DNA of 64,000 nucleotides from Cellvibrio mixtus subsp. mixtus J3-8 (GTDB lineage: Bacteria; Pseudomonadota; Gammaproteobacteria; Pseudomonadales; Cellvibrionaceae), in the NCBI RefSeq assembly GCF_000766945.1, contig NZ_KN266209.1, positions 82,471 to 146,470 on the forward strand, read 5' to 3'. The notes under the pieces were generated by a model. That model searched no databases, was not told where the DNA came from, and was given only the letters and a program-made list of their open reading frames with translations. Of this stretch, positions 44,655 through 53,718 are shown piece by piece (the stretch's first letter is position 1; the number at the start of each line of letters is the position of its first letter). The position numbers were made by a program, and so were the translations under genes.

Positions 44655-46337
44655 TTATTTGATTAACGAATATCCGAGAGACCGGACCTCATAAGAACAC
44701 AAATCGGAAACCATCTCAAAATCTTCCCGATCATAATCATTTTTGCGGCTTCGATATTTGCTGCCTATAACAGACGAGAGCGATGTGTAGTTCAACAATT
44801 TATTTAATGGTTGCTGAATTAACTCAGGCTTTTCAACAATATCTTCATAACGAAACAAAAGAAGATGTTTTTCATGCTCCAACAATAATTGAGCCAGAAG
44901 CCTCCAAAATAGTACTCGTCGTAAGCGCTCATCCGTTTGAATCTCAATTTCATCCAAAAGCTTTCGATATTGGTTGCTCCAACCATGGTATTGGGGATTT
45001 GCGATCGGCAGAGTTGATGGTCGCATCTCTTTTAAATGAGTAAATGTTTTCCGCCATGATGCTAATGTATCAATTGGATTCCTCACTAACGCAACTATAG
45101 GCCAATCCAACTTTAACAAATACGGCAAAGCCGCCATATATGCCATTGTATTTTTTGAGCCCAACCGGAAATCGGCGTTCTCTATTACTGGAGAGTAATA
45201 ATTCCTTTCATCCTTAATGGCCGTATCTTCAATTACCTTGCCGTTTTCAATTTTATTTATTATTGGTTCATTCGATATAATTTTTTCCCGGCACTCTGCA
45301 TGGTACAACGCAATTCCACTTGCATCTGTTCGATTCTGTAAATGATCAAATATTTCCGTTGGTTCGTTAATAACTACCCAGTTTTTTTGAGAGTGCAGCA
45401 AGCTACTAACAAAGCTGGTGCCGCTGCGAGGAATTCCAGTTATTAAAAAATTCTGCTCTTTTTCAGCCGGACTTTTACTTAATGGATATTTTGGGTTAAA
45501 TAATTTTTTCCAGGTGATTAATTCGCTGAAACTTGCCCTAAGCTTCGGATACGAATTAATAAAGTCATTAAAGAGGACTCTAAGTCTTGACTCTCTTAAA
45601 ATAACTCCAGGCCAATGATAGTGACAGAAAATTACTTCACCTTCGCTCAAAGTACGTTGATGCGCAGGATAATTAAATTTTTCTTGTAATTGCATCCATG
45701 AATTTTCGAAAACGGATTGCACAGCCAGTGGTAATGTAATTTGGTCAAGCCAAGGATTTTTCTGCGTAACGTTGCTGTCAGACTGGACTTTTTGTGCAAT
45801 CTTTTTCCATTCTTTTGCCAGCAATCCAGGCTGCTTGGTTACTATAAATCCAGCATTAAAGTATGGCCAGGATAAGTTGTTAGTTACTGTTTGCCTAACT
45901 CTGCGTGAAGGTTTGGGTAGCCCAAAGAAGTTGTACAAATATTCCCATTCCAACTCCGAGCCCCATGTGTTCATATCAGCGGGTTTTGCCAGGAAGTCGT
46001 ATTGGGCAAGATCTTTTTCTAAATCAAAATCCGACAAACATACAATGTCAGAATCAATAAAACAGCCAGGCTTTTCATCTGGCAATAGTTCTAATGCATC
46101 GATTTTATTACCTATTGGGTAAGAATGACCAAAAGTTGGATTAAACGTTATTATTTCAACGTTTAATATTTTAAAAATTTCTTTGGTAACAGTCCCAATA
46201 TGACCCCAATCTTTATACTCAGGAACTGCAGCATATAGCTTATTGTCCTGGCTATTTGCGTTTTTTTTTATTGACCATGCGAGAAATAACGATTTCAGTT
46301 CCAACTCGCCTTTTTGGCAAACAAACACAATGTTCAA
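44655..46337 (-). CDS. GT-A glycosyltransferase fused to a PAPS-dependent sulfotransferase
   Basis: A 560-residue two-domain protein. Residues 1-270 look like a GT8/GT32-type GT-A transferase: a FIDSDIVCLSD motif (DXD at 95-97) and PYFNAGFIVTKQPG, followed by DQITLPLAVQ and CHYHWPGV. From about residue 290 a sulfotransferase domain follows, with LITGIPRSGTSFVSSLL (5'-phosphosulfate loop, about 299-306), IVALVRNPIDTLASWRKTF (3'-phosphate site) and FRYEDIVEKPE. It may add a sugar and sulfate it in one step. It overlaps the wzt gene by four bases (ATGA). I know of no named family with this exact pairing, and the glycan target is inferred from context. Confidence 0.85.
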   Translation of the reverse strand: MNIVFVCQKGELELKSLFLAWSIKKNANSQDNKLYAAVPEYKDWGHIGTVTKEIFKILNVEIITFNPTFGHSYPIGNKIDALELLPDEKPGCFIDSDIVCLSDFDLEKDLAQYDFLAKPADMNTWGSELEWEYLYNFFGLPKPSRRVRQTVTNNLSWPYFNAGFIVTKQPGLLAKEWKKIAQKVQSDSNVTQKNPWLDQITLPLAVQSVFENSWMQLQEKFNYPAHQRTLSEGEVIFCHYHWPGVILRESRLRVLFNDFINSYPKLRASFSELITWKKLFNPKYPLSKSPAEKEQNFLITGIPRSGTSFVSSLLHSQKNWVVINEPTEIFDHLQNRTDASGIALYHAECREKIISNEPIINKIENGKVIEDTAIKDERNYYSPVIENADFRLGSKNTMAYMAALPYLLKLDWPIVALVRNPIDTLASWRKTFTHLKEMRPSTLPIANPQYHGWSNQYRKLLDEIEIQTDERLRRVLFWRLLAQLLLEHEKHLLLFRYEDIVEKPELIQQPLNKLLNYTSLSSVIGSKYRSRKNDYDREDFEMVSDLCSYEVRSLGYSLIK

Positions 46338-47563
46338 ATATTTACCTCACATCGGCCATTAAGATTTACCACAGCTTCAAAAGTTTTTTCTTTTGCTGTT
46401 ACAACAAACGTGCATATTCCTACTTGTTTATCAATAAGATTGGTTTCTTCTCTACTCTTGGTGTCATCCAAACGTATAGTGATCGCGTACTCGCCCAATT
46501 GCAGATTTGCATCAAAACTATATTTAATTTTAACCATTCCATCTTTATCCGGCGTTATCACTTGACCGCCGTAATAATTATTAAAACCGAAGAGGTTATA
46601 GCCTCGGGAGTCACGAATGGTTAACTGAATTCTCGGATGAGATAAGGCGGTAGATACTTTAGCGGTCACATAGACATCAACAACTTCTCCCTGTTTTACG
46701 GCTATTTTTTCACTATGATAAATACCAGATGCAAGCTTAACCTCTAGAATATTTCCTAATGGATTGGAAAAACCCATTTTAGAGTTCAGCTTTGGTGCGG
46801 ACTCGCGTAACAACTGGTAATTAGTATAATTATTTTCTTTTGTTTCAGCCAAATATATCTCTGTGGCCTCTTCAGGCTCACCATCAAATGCCACCTCACC
46901 CTGCTTTAAATAAATAACTCTGGAACAATATCTTTTGACAAGCTGCATATCATGTGTAACTAGTAAAACGGTTGCTCCTTGATTCATCAATCTTTCCATT
47001 CTTTCCAAACATTTTGCCTGGAATCCTGCGTCCCCTACAGCTAGAGCCTCGTCAACAACTAAAATATCAGCATTCACAAAGCTACTAATTGCAAAAGCCA
47101 ATCTAACAATCATCCCACTGGAATATGTTTTGACTGGTTGATGAATGAAATCGCCCAATCCAGAAAAATCCACAATCTCTTGATACTTATTTTGGATTTC
47201 TTCATTTGAAAGCCCTAAAAGAGAGGCATTCATCCAAAGGTTATCAAGACCGGAAAATTCGGGATTAAAACCTGATCCCAACTCCAGGAGCGCAGCAACT
47301 CGCCCCTGCTTACTAATCACTCCCGATGAGGGTGCTAAAACTCCACAAATTAGCTGAAGAAGAGTTGATTTCCCAGATCCGTTGGCACCGATTAAACCAA
47401 CGATCTCGCCCTTGCGGATGGTAAAATTTATATTTTTAACTGGCCAAAATTCTTCATAGAATTTCTTCCTCCCGGAAAACAATGATTGCTTCAGCCTGTC
47501 AGCAGGATTGCTATAAATTTTATAAACTTTACTTACATTAGAGACATTGATCATGGATGGCAT
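46334..47563 (-). CDS. wzt: ABC-type polysaccharide exporter ATPase with carbohydrate-binding domain
   Basis: A 409-residue Wzt-type ATPase. The nucleotide-binding domain (1-245) has Walker A GANGSGKS (59-66), ABC signature YSSGM (about 146-150), Walker B ILVVDEALAVGD and the switch VLLVTHDMQLVKRYC. Residues 250-409 form a C-terminal beta-sandwich like that of Wzt proteins that bind the finished O-antigen end before export (for example IKYSFDANLQLGEYAITIRLDD). Its membrane partner Wzm is not adjacent but lies 13 kb upstream in the same direction (60706-61572), with the secretion operon in between. The start could also be the ATG three codons later. Confidence 0.93.
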   Translation of the reverse strand: MPSMINVSNVSKVYKIYSNPADRLKQSLFSGRKKFYEEFWPVKNINFTIRKGEIVGLIGANGSGKSTLLQLICGVLAPSSGVISKQGRVAALLELGSGFNPEFSGLDNLWMNASLLGLSNEEIQNKYQEIVDFSGLGDFIHQPVKTYSSGMIVRLAFAISSFVNADILVVDEALAVGDAGFQAKCLERMERLMNQGATVLLVTHDMQLVKRYCSRVIYLKQGEVAFDGEPEEATEIYLAETKENNYTNYQLLRESAPKLNSKMGFSNPLGNILEVKLASGIYHSEKIAVKQGEVVDVYVTAKVSTALSHPRIQLTIRDSRGYNLFGFNNYYGGQVITPDKDGMVKIKYSFDANLQLGEYAITIRLDDTKSREETNLIDKQVGICTFVVTAKEKTFEAVVNLNGRCEVNI

Positions 47564-47634
47564 TAATGGTTTTCAATTGGAGTATGAGCAGGCATTAAGC
47601 TCAATTGATTGAAGGCTCGCATTCAGCGTTGTAT

Positions 47635-48285
47635 TTACCCAGGTTTTTTTAATAATACAGGCGCGGATTTTGGTTGCATTGCCACCAAATAATTAAGTAG
47701 TTCAAATAACTCCTCAACACTGCCTAAAGATTCAACATCAACTTTATAAGTTCCATGAACGACAAACGTGGGAGTTTTTATAATTTTCGCCTGCCTGGTG
47801 AGCGCAGCTGAACCAGCCAATCTTTGATTCACCTCCTGACTTTTCCAAACAGTCCAGAATTTTTCTTTATCAACACCATTTTTATCCAGGAAACTATTTA
47901 CCCGATCTGTCCCTTGCAATTTGCTCTTGTCAGTTTGAACAATGATAAAACCTTCTTCATACATCTTCCCCAGTACACCCATAACATCAAACGTATGGAA
48001 CAAACGCGCCTCCTCTACCATGGCACTCTCCGAATGTACTGGCACCAATAAAACATCTATCTTTTTAGTATGACTCCACTCAGCTACAGCTGGAACCAGC
48101 TGAAAACATGCCCTACAGCCGTAATACATAAACTCCACCACAGGAGCACCCATATTTATTAGCGGCGCCTCCAAAGCTTGGTAGTGTTTACCCTCGATAA
48201 AATTTGACTTGGATTGCTTTAGGTCAGCAGCATGAGTGTTTATGCCAAAAAGTGATATAAGCAATAGAAGGGTGAATCGCAACAT
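47635..48285 (-). CDS. DsbA-like periplasmic thiol oxidoreductase
   Basis: A 216-residue protein with signal peptide MLRFTLLLLISLFGINTHA and a thioredoxin/DsbA fold. The active site is Cys57-Arg-Ala-Cys60 in YYGCRACFQLVP and the cis-proline is Pro172 in KTPTFVV; the helical insertion between them is DsbA-sized. The C-R-A-C dipeptide differs from the C-P-H-C of E. coli DsbA. It should oxidise cysteines in exported proteins. Its position directly after a secreted protein with four cysteines and a type II secretion operon suggests it is dedicated to folding that protein before secretion. A terminator at 48347-48368 precedes it, so it needs its own promoter or read-through. Confidence 0.88.
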   Translation of the reverse strand: MLRFTLLLLISLFGINTHAADLKQSKSNFIEGKHYQALEAPLINMGAPVVEFMYYGCRACFQLVPAVAEWSHTKKIDVLLVPVHSESAMVEEARLFHTFDVMGVLGKMYEEGFIIVQTDKSKLQGTDRVNSFLDKNGVDKEKFWTVWKSQEVNQRLAGSAALTRQAKIIKTPTFVVHGTYKVDVESLGSVEELFELLNYLVAMQPKSAPVLLKKPG

Positions 48286-48346
48286 CGTTGGCTCTCTTTA
48301 AGAATTTAACCTTAACAGTAATTGACAGCATTGTAGAATGATTAAT

Positions 48347-48368
48347 AAAAAAGGCTCCCGAAGGAGCC
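48347..48368 (-). terminator. Strong intrinsic terminator after the secreted-protein gene
   Basis: On the minus strand GGCTCC and GGAGCC flank a TTCG tetraloop (stem 48353-48358 with 48363-48368), followed directly by six T residues (48347-48352). A UUCG-capped stem with a U tail is a textbook efficient terminator. It ends the transcript of the gene at 48417. Confidence 0.93.
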
Positions 48369-48416
48369 CTTTTTAAGCCACTGCAATCTTCACAACTTGC
48401 AGATCACTAACACCAA

Positions 48417-50141
48417 TTAGTTGCTGGTGTTAGAGGTACCGTTGTTTTGAGTACCAAGACGAGTCTCGTCACCAGAGTAGGTGGTAGAGGTCATATTGGT
48501 CAATGGACCTTGGCCGTTAGAAGCACGTACCAGACCCAAAGCTTCACACGCAGGGAATGCACCTTGGATTACTAAACGATGACGTCCACCTGGCAAAGCA
48601 GTGTAGCCTGGCAGTTTGGAACCAAGGTATACACCACTGCCGCTCAAGTCAGCGTTAGTGTGCAGAACTGCGGTAGCATGAGCAGCCAAAGATTCTACAA
48701 CTACAGTGTTAGTATCGATAGTCTTCTCACCACCAGTCTCTGGCCATACACTTACACGTACTGCACCTGGCTTCTCAGACACGTTGGTGATACGGATGAA
48801 TGCATCATCAGCAGCACTTACACTTGGCAGGTTGAACAGAGTCACCTGGCAGCCGTTACGCAGAATTGGGCCGTAATTGAATGCGCTTTCTGAACGAGTG
48901 TAACGTGGGTTGAAGTATTCGATGTTCAGGTTAGCAGTAACCTCTGAAGCTTCTGGAATTACGCCAGTGCCATTAGCAACCGCACAAACGTTATAACCGG
49001 TAGCCAACTGAATACTATCTTGACCGTTCAGGCTAATTTTCACAGAGTTAGCATCGCCAGCTACTGGAACGCCAACGAATGAACCACCAGGAGTAGTTAC
49101 CGCACAAGCAGCAGTAGACAAGTACACCGCACTGTAACCAGCCAGAGATGAACTTGATGTTAGAGTAACGGAGATTTCATCAGAACCTTGGAAGTCGAAC
49201 TCGTCACCGTTTTCTTTCTTCAGTAAGGTGTCACCAACATAACCAGTAGCGTTACGAACTACTTGCAAGGTACCTAAAGTAATCAAACGAGTGTTTTCAA
49301 AACCAACACCAGTAACATCGAAATCTTTCGATGCATTAAGACCAGTACTTGCAGCCAACAAACCAGTGAAAGTTTTTTCGGTATCAGCTACGTCGATACG
49401 AGCACGGCCGCCACCAGCAGTGTAATCAGTGAAAGTACCAGTGAGTTTAGCTACTGGTGCAGAGTCAAAAATAACAGCTGCAGTTGCAGTGTCAGTTACA
49501 ACTGGAGCAGTAACACGACGGAATTCAACACCAAGTTTTACTGGTTTAGCGCCGCCTTTTTTCAATGCACTAGTCAGGTTTTTGGTTTTAACTTGAGCCA
49601 ACTTAGCAGTAACCAACGATGGAGCGGCCAATGCAGCTGCGGTACCGCTTGATACAATTTTGAATACTACGGTGTTATCACCAATAGCACCACCAGAGTC
49701 CACGCTAATAACGTAATCAGGATTGTTGGTTAAAGGGTTAAGAGTAATGTCAGTATTGTTGTCGTCCGCAATGGTCAACGTGGCAACGCCTGGAGCTGCA
49801 GCAGCGAAACCGAAAGATACTACTGCTGTAGATGTAGCCCACTTATTGATGTCAGACAGGTCTTCGCCAAAAACAGCGCCCTTGTCCAAAGTGAATTTTA
49901 CGGTAGCAATTTGACCGCCAACAATTGGACCATCTGTGGTAATTGAATAAGTAACAGCTGGAGTAGCTACTAATGTATCGATAGAGCTAGTTTCGCTACC
50001 ATCGGTAGTATTACCAGTACCGAATACTTCTTCAGCCAGTTTAACCGGGAAAGTATCAGTAACCAGAGTACCCGCGAAAACACCACCAGATACTGTAGCA
50101 ATGGCTAAGGCCAGTGCTGATTTAGCGATAATTTTTTTCAT
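48417..50141 (-). CDS. Secreted cysteine-containing beta-rich protein, candidate S-layer or major type II substrate
   Basis: A 574-residue protein with a clear signal peptide (MKKIIAKSALALAIATVSGGVFA, cleavage near residue 23). The mature part is rich in Thr, Val, Ala, Gly and Ser and low in Lys, Trp and Cys, a composition typical of exported beta-sandwich, self-assembling surface proteins. Exactly four Cys lie in the C-terminal half (AACAV, NVCAV, RNGCQV, FPACEA), allowing two disulfides. No anchor, LPXTG-like or PEP-CTERM tail is present. It has its own promoter and terminator, so it can be made at a higher level than the flanking secretion genes. S-layer proteins of this size and make-up occur next to type II systems in marine gammaproteobacteria; identity here is inference. 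Confidence 0.65.
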   Translation of the reverse strand: MKKIIAKSALALAIATVSGGVFAGTLVTDTFPVKLAEEVFGTGNTTDGSETSSIDTLVATPAVTYSITTDGPIVGGQIATVKFTLDKGAVFGEDLSDINKWATSTAVVSFGFAAAAPGVATLTIADDNNTDITLNPLTNNPDYVISVDSGGAIGDNTVVFKIVSSGTAAALAAPSLVTAKLAQVKTKNLTSALKKGGAKPVKLGVEFRRVTAPVVTDTATAAVIFDSAPVAKLTGTFTDYTAGGGRARIDVADTEKTFTGLLAASTGLNASKDFDVTGVGFENTRLITLGTLQVVRNATGYVGDTLLKKENGDEFDFQGSDEISVTLTSSSSLAGYSAVYLSTAACAVTTPGGSFVGVPVAGDANSVKISLNGQDSIQLATGYNVCAVANGTGVIPEASEVTANLNIEYFNPRYTRSESAFNYGPILRNGCQVTLFNLPSVSAADDAFIRITNVSEKPGAVRVSVWPETGGEKTIDTNTVVVESLAAHATAVLHTNADLSGSGVYLGSKLPGYTALPGGRHRLVIQGAFPACEALGLVRASNGQGPLTNMTSTTYSGDETRLGTQNNGTSNTSN

Positions 50142-50262
50142 GTTTTCTTTTTCCTTCAATAGCTTACGTAAGGTTATAAAACTTATCAACAAAGCACATC
50201 TACGATGGTGCGTCGGTCAATATCGAGGTCAGGCGAAGCGCTCCGCCTGCCATCCGCGAACG

Positions 50263-50292
50263 ATTTTATGAGAAGTCCGCCGTATATTGCAA
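50263..50292 (-). promoter_or_regulatory. Sigma-70-like promoter for the secreted-protein gene
   Basis: In the 264-base gap after gspD, the minus strand has TTGCAA (-35, 50287-50292) and TAAAAT (-10, 50263-50268) separated by 18 bases. The predicted leader of about 115 bases contains a GC-rich hairpin, CAGGCG (50230-50235) with CGCCTG (50244-50249), that could protect the mRNA, and ends in an AAGGA site about ten bases before the ATG at 50141. Nothing else is recognised in this gap. Confidence 0.55.
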
Positions 50293-50405
50293 GCCTTTAG
50301 CGCCATTAATTTTTGCAATACATCTTTAATCTTACTTCCCCGTCCGGCGCATGGAGTATTGATATTAAAGCGTATTTTCTAAAATTTGCTGAATAATTTA
50401 ACCGG

Positions 50406-52538
50406 TTACTCTTTATTTTGGTCATCTATGTGGATTTGTTCTCTAAATGACTGTGTCAGAGCCTCGGCTTGTTTGTGATCCTTAATCAAATAAGGAATGA
50501 TCAGTACAATCAGTTCTGTAGTGGCAGTAGTATCATTGTCCGATTTGAACAGATATCCCAGTACAGGAATACTGCCTAGCACTGGCACCCTGGAATCATC
50601 CCTATCGCGCTTTTTATCAATTAACCCTGCCAACAAAACAGAACCACCATCATTTAAGATAAGGCTAGTTTCTATATTACGGGACTTAACAACAGTCGAT
50701 GCCCCCGATCCACCGGCGATATTACTTACCTCCTGGGATATTTTCAGGTCGATGCGCCCATCGGAGAAAACCGTGGGTGTAACTTGCAAAATAATACCGG
50801 TAGAACGCGTCCTGAATTGGGTGAGGGGAATAGATGTACCACTGTCAGTTTGCCCACTACTCACGGTAGAGCTTGGAATTTGAATCTCGTCAGCTACACT
50901 GACGAGTGCTGTTTCACCACTGCGCACCAAAACTTTTGGTGTTTGCAATACATTCATATTTTGGGTTGTAGCCAAGGCATTAAGTGCGAGACGAGTACTG
51001 CCCGAGCTGTTTAGTGACCGCCAGGTAAAACCATCCACGCCAGTAGCAATAGTTTTGCGCCCTAAAGCACCAGAAACAGCTGAAACACCATCACCCAGCG
51101 CAGCCACGCCGGAGCTTGCCCAATTCCAATCAGTCCCTATGCTCAACTTGTCCGTGCGTGAAACTTCCGCCACAACGACTTCCACCAATACTTGGGAAGG
51201 AGGTTGATCCAGTTCGCGAATAAGCGGTGCCAACTCTTGCCAGCGTGTGGCCTCACCGTGAAAAAGAAGCATATTGCGAGAGGAGTCCACAACAAAACTG
51301 CCTTGCGTTAGAGCGGTAGACCCACTTCCCCGCGTGGAACTCATCGCGTTAGTCGCCCCACCAGTTGCGGCCTTTGCTTCTTGCTGGCGCCCACCGACAG
51401 CGGAAACATTACTGGTAACGCCCCCCCCCCCAGAGGTAATTGCATTAAGCGTTTCTGCCAACTGGGCTGCGCCTATGTTACGTACTTGATACCAGTAATA
51501 TCCTTCGTTGGTAGAAGATTGCTGAGCCACCTTATCCAATTGCTCGGTCCACTCACGCACCATTCTTATGCCGCCGCTATCGGTCGCAAAGACAAACAAT
51601 GCATTGAGTTCTTTCACCGGAATCAAGGTAATCGCACTATCCACCCCTCCAACGTCATAGCCTTGCGGAGACATAGTGGCGATCAATCGCTTGGAGAGCG
51701 ACTCAGCATCTACAAATAGAGGATCAATACGCAAGCCATGGCGCCCTTTCATCTTGGGACGGTCCAATATATTCAAAGCTTCAACTGCACTTTGGACGAT
51801 ATCCGGTGTGCCACGCAACGTAACAGCATTACGTGCATTATCACGCTGCACCTTTAAATTTTGCCCTTCAAAGATCATGCTTAACATACTGTAAGCATCT
51901 GCTGCACCTATTACATTCAGTGATCGGATTAGGAAGATGGGCCTATGAGTACTAGGTACAGACGGTAGAGCACTGCCAGTAATAATTAAAGGTGGCTCTG
52001 CTGTGGCGCCCTGGCCAGTGCGCAGCACAAATCGCAATAGATCTCCCTCTTGCATGATTTGAACACCATAATTTTCCAACACATCACGTGCGACCTGGAA
52101 AATCTCTTGCCTGTTGCGCGGCTCGGTTATGCGTAATGTTACAAGATCCTCTTTACTGGCAACGTCTGGTGCCATTTGGAAACCCAACTTAAGTTGGTTA
52201 GCGAATACCTCATTTATAAACGCAGGCAACGGCAAACCGTCTACACTCAAGCTGATAGAAGGGTCCTCCTCTGGAGGAAAGAGCACACTATCTTCCAGAG
52301 GTTTAATATTTGCCGAACCAGGATTAGCAGCAGGCACATTACTGAATCGCTGAGGCGCGCTTTTAGTGGCATCAGTGGGGGGAACATCTACACTGGATTG
52401 CATCGCACTAGGTACTGTTTTTAACTTCTCGGGAAGTCCATAATTTTTTTTATTCTGCAGACTACATGAGGACATTACAAAAAGCATGACAAACACCAAA
52501 CAGGGTTTTGTCACAAGCAAACATAAAGAGCGATGCAT
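50406..52538 (-). CDS. gspD: Type II secretion secretin
   Basis: A 710-residue outer-membrane secretin lipoprotein. The signal ends in the lipobox MSSC, giving a lipidated secretin that may need no separate pilotin. N-domains follow (N0 about 90-180, N1 with GAADAYSMLSMIFEG, N2 and N3), then the secretin barrel with VLVEVVVAEVSRTDKLSIGTDW, ALATTQNMNVLQTPKVLV and VPVLGSIPVLGYLFKSD. An 11-base homopolymer (51421-51431) encodes four glycines (370-373) in the N3 region; slippage there would truncate the protein before the barrel. It is the last gene of the gsp run, the order seen in Xanthomonas Xps systems. The ATG at 52538 is preferred to that at 52568. Confidence 0.94.
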   Translation of the reverse strand: MHRSLCLLVTKPCLVFVMLFVMSSCSLQNKKNYGLPEKLKTVPSAMQSSVDVPPTDATKSAPQRFSNVPAANPGSANIKPLEDSVLFPPEEDPSISLSVDGLPLPAFINEVFANQLKLGFQMAPDVASKEDLVTLRITEPRNRQEIFQVARDVLENYGVQIMQEGDLLRFVLRTGQGATAEPPLIITGSALPSVPSTHRPIFLIRSLNVIGAADAYSMLSMIFEGQNLKVQRDNARNAVTLRGTPDIVQSAVEALNILDRPKMKGRHGLRIDPLFVDAESLSKRLIATMSPQGYDVGGVDSAITLIPVKELNALFVFATDSGGIRMVREWTEQLDKVAQQSSTNEGYYWYQVRNIGAAQLAETLNAITSGGGGVTSNVSAVGGRQQEAKAATGGATNAMSSTRGSGSTALTQGSFVVDSSRNMLLFHGEATRWQELAPLIRELDQPPSQVLVEVVVAEVSRTDKLSIGTDWNWASSGVAALGDGVSAVSGALGRKTIATGVDGFTWRSLNSSGSTRLALNALATTQNMNVLQTPKVLVRSGETALVSVADEIQIPSSTVSSGQTDSGTSIPLTQFRTRSTGIILQVTPTVFSDGRIDLKISQEVSNIAGGSGASTVVKSRNIETSLILNDGGSVLLAGLIDKKRDRDDSRVPVLGSIPVLGYLFKSDNDTTATTELIVLIIPYLIKDHKQAEALTQSFREQIHIDDQNKE
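51421..51431 (-). repeat. Homopolymeric G11 tract inside gspD coding sequence
   Basis: Eleven consecutive C on the plus strand are read as eleven G in the gspD mRNA. They encode Gly370 to Gly373 (GGG-GGG-GGG-GGC) in a flexible loop of the N3 domain. Tracts of this length are classic sites of slipped-strand mispairing; a change of one or two bases would shift the frame before the membrane barrel. Alternative glycine codons would avoid the run, so its persistence may be selected. Confidence 0.9.
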
Positions 52539-52625
52539 TAGGTATAACTCCTGGCACAGTGGTGCCATATAATTTTGACTATTCGTGTTGGATAGAAATA
52601 AACAGCCATGGATGGATGTGATTTG

Positions 52626-53120
52626 TCAGGGCTTAATATCCATCTCGGATTTTGCCGAAAACAATTTGAGCACCTCAACCGTTTCAGGGTCATCCTTCCT
52701 GGAAAGCTTAAGCCAATCACTCCCCACCTCTATCAGGACCCATTGACTATCAGGAAGCTGCTCTCCTTGCTGTATACGGAAATACTGCTTTCCACTGCCA
52801 ACCAATATCCCTTGCATATCTTCGGTGTTAATAATTGCCTTGATTTGCCCTCGTAATTTCTTCGCTTCTTGAGCCTCTATTTCTTTAGGTGTTATATCTG
52901 CCAGAGCGCCATTCGTCGCGTCGGAAGGCACCACTCCCCAAAAACCCGAGGCTAATAATTGTTTGACGTCAACCACAGGACGGACCGGGATTACTGCCAA
53001 AGCCCATGTATTTTCTGTTGCTTCATTTATATCCGCCTCGCGCGATATAGGCAACAAACCAAACAAAAAGCAAGCAAGTACTAAGATTGCCACATAGAGG
53101 TATATGTAAGCTTTAGTCAT
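52626..53120 (-). CDS. gspC: Type II secretion protein C / XpsN-like inner-membrane connector
   Basis: A 164-residue bitopic protein: short cytosolic N-terminus, one span (YIYLYVAILVLACFLFGLLP), then a periplasmic part. Residues about 90-160 resemble the HR domain of GspC, which binds the secretin: LRGQIKAIINTEDMQGILVG, KQYFRIQQGEQLP and LIEVGSDWLKLSR. It lacks a PDZ or coiled-coil C-terminal domain, so it is a short form like XpsN. The ATG at 53120 lies one base after the preceding stop; the longer frame is rejected. Directly before gspD, it fits the Xps order M-N-D. Confidence 0.82.
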   Translation of the reverse strand: MTKAYIYLYVAILVLACFLFGLLPISREADINEATENTWALAVIPVRPVVDVKQLLASGFWGVVPSDATNGALADITPKEIEAQEAKKLRGQIKAIINTEDMQGILVGSGKQYFRIQQGEQLPDSQWVLIEVGSDWLKLSRKDDPETVEVLKLFSAKSEMDIKP

Positions 53121-53121
53121 A

Positions 53122-53718
53122 TTACTGGCCAACTGACGGCTCCTTGATAACAAACCAGGCAGTAACGTTTATTCGATAAAATAAATTCGTCGAGGTAACC
53201 AGATTGAGCTGCTCGTAATCGACCAATACTGGCGGAGTATTTGTGGCCATAGCATTCAGCATTCTCTGCCATGCGCCTGCTACATAAGTTCCCTGAAGAT
53301 CCGCACGCACAGCATACCAAGTGAAGCCACGAGGAGGCGGACTAACCTCAAGGGTAATGCGTGTAATTCCCAAGCCAGATTCTTTCGCAATTTTTTGGAT
53401 CCAGTCTCGAAGTTGGGCTTCCGCCTCCCCTTCGCTACTTGCATGCCATAATTTGGTTCGCATCTGCTGTAATGCGACATCAGATGTCTTGGCACGCTCT
53501 ATCCATTCATGCTCACGGGCAACGGCCTGGGTATCGAGATACATATTCAAAGCGACTTTGGCATCTTCCTTTTTAGCTAGACGCCAGTCATCAAGACGCG
53601 CATGAATCCACAGTACAAATAACCCTAAGGCTATGAATGACGCAGCTTGCAATCGCCTATTTGTATGCCACTGCTGTTTGATCTGTTGCCATTGCTGAGC
53701 TAGCACGACCCGACTCAT
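53122..53718 (-). CDS. gspM: Type II secretion protein M-like
   Basis: A 198-residue bitopic protein with one span (ASFIALGLFVLWIHARL, about 25-42) and a periplasmic part with coiled-coil character followed by a ferredoxin-like domain (IQKIAKESGLGITRITLEV, then FTWYAVRADLQGTYVAGAWQRMLNAMA). This matches GspM in size and topology, and it directly follows the gspL-like gene with four bases of overlap. Sequence conservation in GspM is weak, so the call depends partly on position. It would connect GspL with GspC at the inner membrane platform. Confidence 0.8.
   Translation of the reverse strand: MSRVVLAQQWQQIKQQWHTNRRLQAASFIALGLFVLWIHARLDDWRLAKKEDAKVALNMYLDTQAVAREHEWIERAKTSDVALQQMRTKLWHASSEGEAEAQLRDWIQKIAKESGLGITRITLEVSPPPRGFTWYAVRADLQGTYVAGAWQRMLNAMATNTPPVLVDYEQLNLVTSTNLFYRINVTAWFVIKEPSVGQ

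Noticed and set aside
48417..50141. Considered as a PEP-CTERM or similarly sorted protein.
   Set aside because: The C-terminus is short, polar and Asn/Thr-rich, with no hydrophobic helix or basic end.
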